Assembly (NCBI GenBank): GCA_032622095.1
Contig: CP136064.1
Span: forward strand, 196,881,948 to 196,945,947
From: Siphonodentalium dalli
Taxonomy: Eukaryota; Mollusca; Scaphopoda; Gadilida; Siphonodentaliidae
Reading direction: 5' to 3'
DNA: 64,000 bases
The notes beneath the pieces are model-generated. The model was not told the DNA's origin and did no database searches. It saw only the letters and a list, made by a program, of their open reading frames with translations. Within the stretch, counting starts at the first letter, position 1. Every line of letters starts with the position of its first letter. Positions 1-10,741 of this stretch are shown here, piece after piece. A program made the translations under genes and the position numbers.

Positions 1-216
1 TCGGCGACCCGATAAAATTTGTACCCGGCGCAAGATACATTCACATAGCAAATTTCAAGTCGATAGCTCCACCCGTTTCCGAGATCTCGTCTGCGCATGC
101 GCTGCACGGGCGTCGCATGGACTCGGCGACCCGATAAAATTTGTACCCGGTGCAAGATACATTCACATAGCAAATTTCAGGTCGATAGCTCCACCCGTTT
201 CCGAGATCTGCCTTTC
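1..216 (+). repeat. 122-bp tandem core repeat, first block
   Basis: The string TCGGCGACCCGATAAAATTT recurs at 1 and 123, a period of 122 bp. Each unit carries GATAGCTCCACCCGTTTCC and a CTGCGCATGCGC palindrome. The same core appears inverted at about 1542-1830 and direct at about 2230-2650, 3066-3265 and 4212-4535. It has no coding character: frames stay open only because the unit is GC-rich and repeated. Confidence 0.9.
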
Positions 217-758
217 TGCATAATATTTCGAGCGATAACATTGCATTGAAATGTCAGACTCCCATCGTGAACCTCAACACGAAGTAAACACGTGTTTCGA
301 GCGATAACATTGCATTGAAATGACTCCCATCGTGAACCTCAAGACGACGTAAAACACGTGTTGCGTTCTAGGAAATGCACTCAATGCAGATGCTAATAAC
401 GTTGACTTCGTATATATATATATAATGACGTTATTAACCCCGGCCGTGCCGTTTGAGCTGATTTTTATGACTGGGAGTGGAGTACGGGTGCTCGGAGCTT
501 CTGGAAAACGCGTGGACGACATCGTACGTACTATTTTACCTTTAGATAGGAAGTTTGAGCTCAATCTGTCCAGCCATTCCCGTCCTAATGTACTATTTCG
601 AGCGATAACAATTGTCAGACTCCCATCGTGAACCTCAACACGAAGTAAACACGTGTTTCGAGCGATAACATTGCATTGAAGTCAGACTCCCATCGTGGAC
701 CCCCAAGGCGACGTAAACACGTGTTTGTTCCGGTATAACTTTGGAGACTCTGACTTCA

Positions 759-999
759 TCTATACTATATATTTTGAGACTTCGTATATATGTGTGTATG
801 TGTGTGTGTGTGTGTGTACTTCATAGAATCCAAAACGCGTGTACAGATTGAGATCAAATTTCGTATGTAAGTGTAAAATCCCACCGACACCGCCGTAGAT
901 GTGTTTTCGAGAAGATCTGAGCACCCTTTATCCACTCCCAGTCATCGAAATCAGCTCAAACGGCACGGCCGGGGTTAATAACGTCATTATATATATATA
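759..999. repeat. Spacer of the first palindrome, repeat-derived, with a (TG)n tract
   Basis: The spacer holds a TG microsatellite (about 785-818) followed by a segment present in inverted orientation at 1925-2149, ending in GGCACGGCCGGGGTTAATAA. A diverged copy lies near 3985-4150. It behaves as the terminal part of another member of the same repeat cluster. Confidence 0.75.
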
Positions 1000-1555
1000 T
1001 GAAGTCAGAGTCTCCAAAGTTATACCGGAACAAACACGTGTTTACGTCGTCTTGGGGGTCCACGATGGGAGTCTGACTTCAATGCAATGTTATCGCTCGA
1101 AACACGTGTTTACTTCGTGTTGAGGTTCACGATGGGAGTCTGACAATTGTTATCGCTCGAAATAGTACATTAGGACGGGAACGGCTGGACAGATTGAGCT
1201 CAAACTTCCTATCTAAAGGTAAAACTCCACGTACGATGTCGTCCACGCGTTTTCCAGAAGCTCCGAGCACCCGTACTCCACTCCCAGTCATAAAAATCAG
1301 CTCAAACGGCACGGCCGGGGTTAATAACGTCATTATATATATATATACGAAGTCAACGTTATTAGCATCTGCATTGAGTGCATTTCCTAGAACGCAACAC
1401 GTGTTTTACGTCGTCTTGAGGTTCACGATGGGAGTCATTTCAATGCAATGTTATCGCTCGAAACACGTGTTTACTTCGTGTTGAGGTTCACGATGGGAGT
1501 CTGACATTTCAATGCAATGTTATCGCTCGAAATATTATGCAGAAAGGCAGATCTC

Positions 1556-2520
1556 GGAAACGGGTGGAGCTATCGACCTGAAATTTGCTATGTGAATGTA
1601 TCTTGCACCGGGTACAAATTTTATCGGGTCGCCGAGTCCATGCGACGCCCGTGCAGCGCATGCGCAGACGAGATCTCGGAAACGGGTGGAGCTATCGACT
1701 TGAAATTTGCTATGTGAATGTATCTTGCGCCGGGTACAAATTTTATGGGGTCGCCGAGTCCGTGCGACGCCAGCTTCGCGCATGCGCAGACCAGATCTCG
1801 GAAACGGGTGGAGCTACCGGGTACAAATTTTTCTTATTGAAACGCGTGGAGCTAAAAATTAAAAAAAAATATTAAAAAAATGTCATGTTTCGGACAAGCC
1901 GCCGGTGGCGGGCTAACCTGCTAGTATATATATATAATGACGTTATTAACCCCGGCCGTGCCGTTTGAGCTGATTTCGATGACTGGGAGTGGATAAAGGG
2001 TGCTCAGAGCTTCTCGAAAACACATCTACGGCGGTGTCGGTGGTATTTTACACTTACATACGAAATTTGATCTCAATCTGTACACGCGTTTTGGATTCTA
2101 TGAAGTACACACATACACATATACGAAGTCTCAAAATATATAGTATAGACTAGCAGGTTAGCCCGCCACCGGCGGCTTGTCCGAAACATGACATTTTTAT
2201 ATATATTTTTTTAATTTTTAGCTCCACGCGTTTCAATAAGAAAAATTTGTACCCGGTAGCTCCACCAGTTTCCGAGATTTGGTCTGCGCATGAAAATTTG
2301 TACCCGGCGCAAGATACATTCACATGCCAAATTTCAAGTCGATAGCTCCACCGTTTCCGAGATCTCGTCTGCGCATGCGCTGCACGGGCGTCGCACGGGC
2401 TCGGCGACCCGATAAAATTTGTACCCGGCGCAAGATACATTCACATAGCAAATTTCAAGTCGATAGCTCCACCCGTTTCCGAGATCTCGTCTGCGCATGC
2501 GCTGCACGGGCGTCGCACGG
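1556..2520. repeat. Second inverted repeat: two elements head to head around a 225-bp loop
   Basis: Positions 1881-1924 and 2150-2193 are exact reverse complements (pairs sum to 4074), starting at the motif CTAGCAGGTTAGCCCGCC. Homology continues outward through an A/T-rich stretch into the 122-bp core on both sides, with one deletion in the right arm near 2294. The loop 1925-2149 is an inverted copy of most of 759-999. Confidence 0.88.
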
Positions 2521-2815
2521 GCTCGGCGACCCGATCAAATTTGTACCCGGCGCAAGATACATTCACATAGCAAATTTCAAGTCGATAGCTCCACCCGTTT
2601 CCGAGATCTCGTCTGCGCGTGCGCTGCACGGGCGTCGCACGGGCTCGCCAATACGACAACGACCACCGCCTGGTCAAACTACACACACGTACCAAGTTTC
2701 GTCTCGATCGGTAGAGAATCGTAGATTTGTATGAAGTACAACACACACACAAACATAAATATATAAGAGAGATATGTAAATTAGATAGATTGTATCAAAA
2801 TATATAGGAGAGATA
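2150..2815 (+). mobile_element. HINE/pearl-like non-autonomous element, copy A
   Basis: The left end starts CTAGCAGGTTAGCCCGCC. It is followed by an A/T linker, three to four 122-bp core units (about 2230-2645), a unique right segment beginning near 2646 (CGCCAATACGACAACG) and a low-complexity tail with ATATAAGAGAGATATGTAAA-like repeats. This order of left end, tandem core, right segment and microsatellite is the plan of Helentron-associated elements (HINEs) and of the bivalve 'pearl' family. Assignment to Helitrons is inference: no Rep or helicase gene is present. Confidence 0.6.
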
Positions 2816-2947
2816 TGTAAATGATCTACACACCATTACTGGTGTTTGTCAAAGTTTAGTGGGGTATATCAATACTCATTCACGATCATATCATTGAGGT
2901 CCGGAGGGTGTGGGCTATCTCTCGAATACAAGGAGTTCTCAAAATAT

Positions 2948-3345
2948 ATAGAAGAGATAGACTAGCAGGTTAGCCCGCCACTGGCGGCATTCGTCCCATG
3001 GCTTTGGTCGATCCATTAATTTTAGTTTTTCAATGTAACCCCGTACAGGACCGGGCTACTCAAAAACCAAATTTCAAGTCGATAGCTCCACCCGTTTCCG
3101 AGATCTGGTCTGCGCATGCGTGTATCTGGCGTCGCACGGGCTCGGCACCCGATAAAATTTGTACCCGGCGCAAGATACATTCACATACCAAATTTCAAGT
3201 CGATAGCTCCACCCGTTTCCGATATATCGTCTGCGCATGCGCTGCACGGGCGTCGCACGGGCTCGCCAATACGACAGCGACGACCACCTGGTCAAACTAC
3301 ACTCACGTACCAAGTTTCGTCCCGATCGGTCGAGGTGTTGGTATC
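2948..3345 (+). mobile_element. HINE/pearl-like element, copy B
   Basis: This copy has the same CTAGCAGGTTAGCCCGCC left end, about two core units (3066-3265) and the right segment starting CGCCAATACGACAGCG at 3266, which runs to the CCCGATCGGTCGAG motif. It is preceded by TCAAAATATATAGAAGAGAT, the tail sequence of a neighbouring copy, so copies are arranged head to tail. Confidence 0.6.
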
Positions 3346-4154
3346 TGATGCAAAAGACGAAATTGTGAGTGTTGGTCAATAGTCCCCGCCGTGAACCTCA
3401 TCGTCGCAAAGAGCGGACAGTCAATTAACCCCGTTGTGAACCTCAATCACCAACGCGACGTAAACATTTGTTGCGTTCTAAAAATAGGAAAGCATTTTCT
3501 CTCTGCATAATTCTGCAGATGCTAATAACGTTGCTCCCCGTAGGTAGCAATATCGTTGTTGTTGATATTTACGGCTTGGGGGCTATTTTCTTATTTAGCA
3601 AGTTTGAGCTCAATCGGTTCGAGTCTATAAAGGACACACTCATATATATGACACTTCCCGTGGGTAGCAAGTTTGAGCTCAATCGGCATTCCCTGTAATT
3701 TCCCGTAGATTGGCAGATTCCAGTAGCTTTTTATAACGGTATATCTGGGGAGAAATCTGATGCTATATTCGTGATTATCTGGGATGATTTCGGTATATAA
3801 TTATATACTGTAAAAACAAAGCGCGCCATCCGTGCTCGCAGGGTTGGTCAGAAACAAATGTTTTTTAAATTTAATGTATGTTCCGTATATCTCTCTGCAG
3901 ATGCAAATAGCGTTGAATGGCAAACAGACGCTCTTTATAGAGATGCGTCAAAAACAACCGCTCAATAAATAATCACTTGATTAACCCACGCCGTGCCTTT
4001 GCGGTGATTTGAGATTGGAGAACGGGTGCTCTGAGCTTTTCTAAACTGCGACCACGGTCGTGTCGGTGGGATTTGACACTTACATAGGAAGTTTGAGCTC
4101 AATCTGTACACGCGTTTTGGATTCTATGAAGTACACATATACGGAGTTCTTAAA
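3346..4154. repeat. Fragments of the repeat cluster; no gene
   Basis: This stretch holds diverged pieces of segments seen in the palindrome arms (GTGAACCTCA, GACGTAAACA, AAGTTTGAGCTCAATC repeated at about 3599, 3669 and 4089). It ends with GTACACGCGTTTTGGATTCT and a TAGATAGACTAGC junction. No coding exon is recognisable. Confidence 0.6.
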
Positions 4155-4631
4155 ATATATAGTATAGATAGACTAGCCGATGAGCCCGACGTTGTCCGGG
4201 CTATTCAAAAACCAAATTTCAAGTCGATAGCTCCACCCGTTTCAGAGATCTGGTCTGCGCATGCGCGAAGCTTGCGTCGCACGGGCTCGGCGACCCGATA
4301 AAATTCGTAATCGGGGCAAGATACATTCACATACCAAATTTCAAGTCGATAGCTCCACCCGTTTCCGAGATCTCGTCTGCGCATGCGCTGCACGGGCGTC
4401 GTACGGGCTCGGTGACCCGATAAAATTCGTATCCGGGGCAAGATACATTCACATAGCAAATTTCAAGTCGATAGCTCCACCCGTTTCCGAGATCTCGTCT
4501 GCGCATGCGCGAAGCGGGCGCCGCACGGGCTCGCCAATACGACAACGTCCACCGCCTGGTCAAACTACACACACGCACCAAGTTTCGTCCCGATCGGTCG
4601 AGAATCGTAGATTTGTATTAATGACAAACAT

Positions 4632-4667
<36 letters not shown>

Positions 4668-4702
4668 AGGTCTTCAAAATATATATGAGATAGATAGATA
4701 GA
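4155..4702 (+). mobile_element. HINE/pearl-like element, copy C, with (GACA)n and (GATA)n tail
   Basis: The left end is diverged (GACTAGCCGATGAGCCCG). It is followed by about three 122-bp core units (4212-4535), the right segment (CGCCAATACGACAACGTCC at about 4532) and a tetranucleotide tract of about nine CAGA units (about 4632-4668), then GATAGATAGATAGAT. This is the most complete copy. A core followed by a tetranucleotide microsatellite is the hallmark of pearl-type elements. Confidence 0.65.
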
Positions 4703-7140
4703 TGACTGTGGTCAATTATAAAATATACAATTTTATGTATAGGATCATTTGGAAATGAATTCGAATCAAGGGAGTGTACGGATGAGTGACCATGCGAGTT
4801 TAACCTATATATTTATATATAATGATCGATTGGTCATATCACGCAATACTCTTTATGTATTAGTTTTATTTACAATCATTAATTAGAAGAGCCACGGTCA
4901 TAAAATTAGGTGAATAACTCGCGAGGTTCCATTGTATGAGATCCAGTCAGAAAGTCATACTTTAGCTGGAGCAATGGACGACGGGAAATGTTATTGGTGT
5001 AGTTGAATACTATGGCACAAGAGCCATATACATTTATATAATACATGTATATATACATAATAGATGGGGATATTATTATGGGCAATATGGATTTGTACAA
5101 GTTACTTCAGTGGGATAGGAACTAATACATTCACTAATGAACCTTCTCCTGAATATCTTCCGAAAGGGCTCTTCACGAAGCTTTTGTTTAAGTCATTCCA
5201 TATGGCAGGAAATTTAAAAGTTGGAAAGGAGTCGAGCGATTTGATTCGTGATTTGGCGATTTTGAACAAACCCTTTTGACGCGTGTTCCCTTGATTAATT
5301 GCAACGTAAAATTTAAACGATGCAGGTAGTCTATCATTTCTCCAGTCTAACATACAAAGGGATGTTCCAAGTTTGTAAATGTAATTTAATTTTAATATGT
5401 TATTTGTACTGAAGAGGGGTCAGTGTGTGAATTATATTTTTTATTGTTGAGAATTCTTATTGACTTTTTTTGAAGTAGGAATAGTTTGTGGGCGTGCCTA
5501 CCATGACCCCAAATTTCTATGCCGTATAAGAGAGAAACACCTGGTCAAACATCTACAAATGTATATATGTCTGTGAAACTAAGACATAATGCCACATTTT
5601 TAGGTATAGGATCTGAGATTCACGTGGGTGGATTATGATAATATACATCATAATAATATAATAATATATCTTATGTATTATTATCCTGCCGGTATATATA
5701 TACGGGGTACATATATACGTTATTATTTCCAAAATTTAATATATATATATCGTTATTCCCTCCAGCTAGGAGAATATATGATTTAAACAATACATTTTAC
5801 AATCAAATTATAACATAATAATAAAGAAAGGCAAGTAAATAATAATAATAGCCGACATCAGCATTTATCAAACAGCTGAGTATAAATCATTCACTATTAT
5901 CCTCGATATGAAAATGTTCGGACCAATTGTCTCAACATGACTATTGTCTACAGTACGATTGTGTGATTTGAATCGCAAATGATGTTCAACTCTATGGAAA
6001 TATATTCTTTTTGTTACAGCAATTAGATATGTATATATAGTCCGGTCTTGTCGGTTTACAGTTAGTAGTGGACACCCCGCCAATCGTGCAACCACTGGCC
6101 ACGTGGCCCACGTCACTGCTATAGCTTACCAGTTGGTTATTAATTACTACCATTTCTGAAACACCCCTCCGTGTTCGCAAGAATTTATTCAGTTAAATGT
6201 GTTTATAATAATATATACATGAAATAGATCCCATCCACATTTCGGACCAAATGCGGATCAAAACGTAGGTCTTAACTAAGATTATCTTAAGACACCTCAC
6301 ACCGGTCTTAAAGTTAAGACCAAAGTTAAGACCATATTAAGTGAAGACCTTGTTCGTGATACGCACTTATGACTGAAGTTTGAACTTATAACTATCTTAA
6401 GTCCCAACTATGTCATAAGTTGCCTTCATGAAACTGGGCCCTGGACGAGTCTGGTGGGGTCCCAAAGCAACGAAAGGGGTCTGGGTATTTTTATGCTGCT
6501 AATTTTTGTGCAGTAAATGGGGTAGTTGTGGAAATACAAGATTTTAGTTTGAACAAAATACCGAAATAGCGCATTTGTTGCCACCGAATGGTAAATCGGA
6601 TGATGTGTTTTTAAAGGAACACTTAACCAATTGAAGTTCAAATAGGCTTCACCCATCGCCGACAGGATTTAAAAATTACAGTTAACACAGTCGCATATTC
6701 AAAATAATTAGGTGTTTGCAACCTATTGGGAGAGAATTGATATTAATCGAATATCGTTCAGGGCATGGAATTTGAAAACACTGATAGACACAACCTGTGT
6801 TGTTTTGTTGAGCTATTATCTTTTCATACCATTCAGACTCATTGTCAGTTCAGGCGAGAAAAAAAAACATTAACCCTCAACTTCAACTTTGACGGGAGGT
6901 GCAATTTTCTGAAAATCACACAATTTTGTATAAATGGATGGGCCTTTAATAACTAAAATAGCACGATCGAGGTAATAGAAGTTACCTAATTGAAAAATAT
7001 TCATCTCTTTGCCACAACAATTATATTATGTACACGTTTTCTGTCTGATCATTTCCCAATCATGAGTAACGTGGATTAGCTGTATATTGAACTGACAACG
7101 GGTATAATGGGTCGATTGAAATGAAATCTAGTTTGATTTA
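4703..7140. other. No gene seen; AT-rich, with a probable transposon fragment at 6240-6450
   Basis: No exon with both homology and splice signals could be found on either strand. The stretch 6270-6450 is rich in TTAAGAC and CTTAAG motifs and ends ATGAAACTGGGCCCTGG. Its reverse complement resembles the GGGCCCAGTTTCATG start common to DNA-transposon MITEs of marine invertebrates, but no matching second terminus is visible. Confidence 0.4.
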
Positions 7141-7309
7141 AAGGCACGGGCGGTGTTCGTTGCAGAAATATTCACATTTGTTCAAATCGCCATCAACAGA
7201 AGGAATATTAGAATATATAGAATTTTGTTCATATGCCAAACATAATCAGCGCGTAAATAGTATATTGACGTCAAGACGTACGATGGTGTACGTAAACAAG
7301 AGCCTGCTC

Positions 7310-7950
7310 GTGTTACATACGTTTTGCTTCTGTTTACATAACGCAGCTGAATTCTATTGGTTAATCACACACAAATGATATAAACGCTCTTTATTATTTC
7401 CATATCAGGAAAAAAGTAACAAATAACGCTCTTTGTGTTTACCATATCCTGATCTAAACAAAAGCCATGTTCTGTAACGTGTTTTGCTTTTGTTTACATA
7501 ACAAAGGAAAAACAATTGACAATAACATACTGTTTATGCCATATGTTCTGATTGGTAAAAGAACAAGGTTTGTCTATGTTTTACTATTCTTTATGTTTGT
7601 GGCGGTTTTTGACGGAGGTGAATATTTTAACAGCATACCCACCACCAACGCCGACCGTATCTTTAAATGCGATTGTTGATGGCGCCACTAATTTGATCTT
7701 CGCCTTCCACAGCGCAACGATACATCCGGTATTCCCGAGTAACAATAATTTGCAATGTACGCGATATTTATGATTGGTATCAGAACTAAATATGTCTATT
7801 ATATAATATTCTTTCTGTTTATGGCGGTTTTAGCAGATGTGAATGTAGCCCTTATCTTTAATTTACCAACTCCAATGAATAAATGTCCATACTTCTGTGC
7901 CAGGGAACTTATGTTGTTGTCTGTGTCAGTTGAAACAGGGTTAACATTTT
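7310..7950. repeat. Diverged tandem repeat, about 227-bp period
   Basis: Related segments occur at about 7542-7625 and 7768-7852. Each has a GATTGGTA and AGAAC motif, then a CTATGTTTTACTATTCTTTA-like run, then TGGCGGTTTT and GAATAT or GAATGT. The GTTTTGCTTCTGTTTACATAA motif at about 7319 also returns at about 7481. A related single copy lies at about 26380-26560 in an intron of the DSL gene. Short frames here are not supported as genes. Confidence 0.5.
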
Positions 7951-8004
7951 GAGCAAATGTTTCTAGTCAGAGCTGAGTCAATAGGATTGAACCACACTTT
8001 CCGG

Positions 8005-8930
8005 CTACTGCGTGAAAACTAAGAATTCTCTGTCACAAAATTTCAGTTTAGCCATAAATTGTGCAAGCGTACTCATGGGTTGTGTTGATCCATACGGGAA
8101 TATCTTAGGGTCTGATTTCTTAAGGGTTAGTTGTGGAGACAGGTTCTTACAGTCACGTTCATCGATCACATTTATACCAGCACCCGAGTGAGCTATTAGA
8201 TTGGTCAAAGTTCCATTTATTTTAACAATAACATCGGTTGTTTTGTGGTGTTCATGGCGAAAACTTATTCTGCATCATCACTTTGTTCGGATTGCTGATC
8301 ATCGATATTAACATTTCCCATTTTTGTTCTCAGCGTCCTGCCATTCTGTTTGTGATTATGATCACAGTGTCAGTTGATTTTTACAACGGTATCGGTCGGT
8401 CATGTGGTCGGTCATTTTACATGCAGATTTTCTGAAAATGATTGAAACTCGAACATGCCGTACACTGTTTACCGTATGTAGGGCAAGCTGTTCTACCACT
8501 TGAGCGTGGCTAATTGTTACCGCATAAACCACATCGTTGATGTTGCTGATACTTCGATGGAGGTTGGTATGTATTTTTGGGATTTTGTTTGATTTGTTTC
8601 TGATTTTGTGACACATAGTTGACATCTTGTCTTTGGTATATATAATGATAACTATCTCGGTTTTCGCTTTGTCGAACTGTTTAATGTCATATACCTTTGT
8701 CAATGACACGAAGTGCTTTCACGGATAATCTGTGTTTTTTTTATCTCGCGACCATTCTTCCCATCGTATACCAACAACACCTGCATCAGAATTCGGATTA
8801 TACCCTGGACAATCTGTTATCTGTTTGCCATTTCGATATATTTTAATCTCTGTCGCCAGTGTGATGTATTGGGGATAACTTCGAGATGAATTACAATCGA
8901 ACACGTTTAAAGACATAGTATGTATTTGTT
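8005..8930 (-). pseudogene. Ty3/gypsy retrotransposon remnant (gag, zinc knuckles, protease)
   Basis: Read on the minus strand, 8916-8719 contains a gag-like stretch with the IRWEEW signature. About 8530-8420 encodes two broken zinc knuckles (CGLCGN, CPTYGKQCTAC, HFQKIC). About 8270-8005 encodes a retropepsin-like protease with SGAGINVID and PKIFPYGS. These occur in gag-pro order, as in gypsy elements whose protease follows the nucleocapsid. Most of gag, all of the RT, RNase H and integrase domains and both LTRs are missing, and in-frame stops break the knuckles. The protease active-site triplet is HSG instead of the usual DSG or DTG, so it would be inactive. This is a dead, internally deleted copy. 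Confidence 0.75.
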
Positions 8931-9810
8931 CCGGTGCGTGAAACTGATAAGTTAGTATTTAGGCGCTATGCCAACTGGAGGAATGTAGTATTCTACTAAC
9001 ATCACCGAAAATCTCAAGCAAATCGACGGTACCACTCAATAGAAAACATTGTCTGAACTATGCTAAATTGTAAATATTTACTACTCGAATCGAGACGTTT
9101 CTATCAGTGATAAACTAACGAAAACGATTCCGCCATCGGCAGTCACTGCATTCAATTAATATATAGGAATGACTGTGTGTGTTGTAAATTTTGATATAAT
9201 ATTTGTAAAAATAACTACTTTGAACAAGAGTATTCTCCATTTATATTTGATCATCCTACTGGAGTGTTTCACATCACTTTAAGATTTCGTAAGATACGGG
9301 CGCAGACATATTGGTTGATAAAAAAAAGTTAGACACGCCGGCGTCCTGGTATTTACCGGCGAAATAACGCGTAGCAATAAAAGCATATGCCTATTGCTTG
9401 AAACTGACTGTACGCATCATATTATGCTATAATGCTGTATCAACACCAGAAAACAACAGAAAACCATATCTAAAACTAACAATAACTTCTCAGCACGAGC
9501 TATCGTCTGTGGAATCGAGTCTGTGTTGCTTATGGTGTTGCTTGTGGTGGTGGTTTCTTCTCGAATGACGGTAAATTCCACCGTTTCTGAGAATTTAGAT
9601 CAATTTCTGAGAATTTAGACCAATTTCACGGGTGATTTCCCCGTAATATTTACGGGAATTTTCTATGAGTGTTGTCGAGTGTTATTTATACTACCACTTT
9701 GAGAAAATAATTTCTAATTTTATAGGGTCCTTGGGACTTTTTAATTTTCAGATATTTTAGTGCATATGAGAGTGGGCCTGATCACGCGCTGTATATAATT
9801 TCTATTTCAG
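8931..9810. other. No gene proven; possible signal-peptide exon at 9532-9570
   Basis: This is the DNA upstream of the DSL exon. An ATG at 9532 opens a short hydrophobic peptide (MVLLVVVVSSRMT) that stops at a GT donor (ACG|GTAAAT, 9570/9571). That would suit a signal-peptide exon of the gene starting downstream, but its phase (0) does not match the DSL exon directly, so at least one further exon would be needed. No MNNL-type N-terminal domain was recognised. A small duplication (TCTGAGAATTTAGA) sits near 9588-9620. Confidence 0.25.
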
Positions 9811-10035
9811 AGTATTGCACTTTACGATTCACCAAAAATAGCGGTATGTATATAGACGGATGTTTGCATCTTTGGATTCTTGTCACGTTTTATTTCAGAC
9901 TTGACATTTCAACACTAGTCGTCTGTGACAACAACTATTACGGTAGCGACTGTGGTGTGTTCTGTGACCAAATAAACTCTAAAGCTGGTCACTATATGTG
10001 TAACACTACAACAGGCACCAAGGAGTGCTCCTCAG
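9811..10035 (+). CDS. DSL-EGF transmembrane protein, exon with the DSL domain (partial gene, 5' end missing)
   Basis: The exon encodes the Notch-ligand receptor-binding DSL domain. It shows VVCDNNYYGSDCGVFC, then GHYMC and KEC, and the sixth cysteine comes from the next exon (GYIGANC). This matches the family pattern of six cysteines with C-D-x-x-YYG and GHYxC; the usual Trp of the final GWxGxxC motif is Tyr. The donor is CTCAG|GTAAAC after 10035 in phase 1, and joining to 18217 keeps the frame. Two acceptors are possible: TCTATTTCAG before 9811, or TTTTATTTCAG before 9899. The longer form adds 29 residues including a hydrophobic stretch. DSL ligands act at the cell surface on Notch of neighbouring cells. 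No signal peptide or MNNL exon is assigned, so the N terminus is unknown. Confidence 0.8.
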
Positions 10036-10387
10036 GTAAACGAAGTATTCGTGCAGCGACTCGTGTTAAATGGGTTAAATCGAGATTGATCTTCACATTT
10101 CCCGCTAAAATTCAAATGAAAATACCATCAGTCAGATGCTCGTAACCCGTTTATATATAACCATGGGTATATGCGAGAAATACACAAGGACACCACACTC
10201 CACAGATTGGATCGATAATCATTGTCCTGTGTATTTTGATGTTGTGTTTTTTGACGATCGGTCGTCCGTAACATTGTGACAACACAATTATCTCCTTATA
10301 GGGTTACACGACGTTACCGTGTGATCTCGACGGAAGCATTTTTTATTTGGTGCACGGTCCATTTAAAAAAGCCGCCGGTGCTGTGTA

Positions 10388-10741
10388 TTGTCGAATATTA
10401 AAGGAACTATGCCGAAGGCAAAAGCAAAAACTCGAGGGGTACCTCGGGTTGAGTCTGGGGTTATTGGCACCCCACGCAAAGGACGCGGTATCGCATTCTC
10501 GGAAGATGAGAAAGCATCAATATTGGACTTTGTTGGCAGTGATATTGCTACTTTGGAGAAGAAGACGCCAGACAACAGGAACCAGGGGGCCAAAAACCAG
10601 GCATGGGCTCTGATAGTTTAAAAAATGCACGAAAGACACCCGGATAAACCTAAACGGAAAGCTGTCGCGTATAGAGATTTCTGGCGAAGAATCAAAGGCA
10701 AAGCGAAGCAGATAGTTCGCTCAAAGAAATTGGACGTGTGT
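10388..10741 (+). pseudogene. Harbinger Myb/SANT-like DNA-binding gene, nonsense mutated
   Basis: The reading frame starts at the ATG at 10388 (or 10409). It encodes a basic N terminus (PKAKAKTRG), then the Myb-like core FSEDEKASILDFV, AWALIV and RDFWRRIKGKAKQ. This resembles the trihelix DNA-binding partner that imports and positions Harbinger transposase at its TIRs. A TAA at 10619-10621 interrupts it, and the same frame continues from 10622, so this is a point nonsense change, not a frameshift. The 3' part is cut off where it meets the transposase fragment. It is not expected to be functional. Confidence 0.7.

Larger units (their letters stand above)
1..1757. repeat. Large inverted repeat (palindrome), arms 1-758 and 1000-1757
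   Basis: Bases 1-758 are almost the reverse complement of 1000-1757. Every matching pair of positions sums to 1758, so the centre is near 879 and no net indels separate the arms. The few differences include the stretch near 528-540 against 1218-1230. The left arm runs off the window start, so the true arms are longer. The spacer (759-999) is not symmetric. Open frames mirrored in the two arms (for example 41-241 and 1517-1717) are by-products of this symmetry and are not genes. Confidence 0.93.

Noticed and set aside
41-1717. Pairs of identical predicted peptides on opposite strands (41-241 with 1517-1717, 274-564 with 1194-1484, 425-631 with 1127-1333)
   Set aside because: Produced by the palindrome; sequence is non-coding repeat.
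1-4702. Regular direct repeats considered as a CRISPR array
   Set aside because: Units are 122 bp and contiguous without unique spacers, in a eukaryotic context.
5102-5353. 83-codon minus-strand frame resembling the C terminus of a retroelement ORF (FPAIWNDLNKSF)
   Set aside because: Only a short weak similarity; no RT motifs nearby and the opposite strand is open over the same stretch.
9811-9845. A separate 33-bp mini-exon ending at GCG|GTATGT (9843/9844)
   Set aside because: Its phase would introduce a stop when joined to the 9899 acceptor; reading straight through from 9811 or starting at 9899 is simpler.
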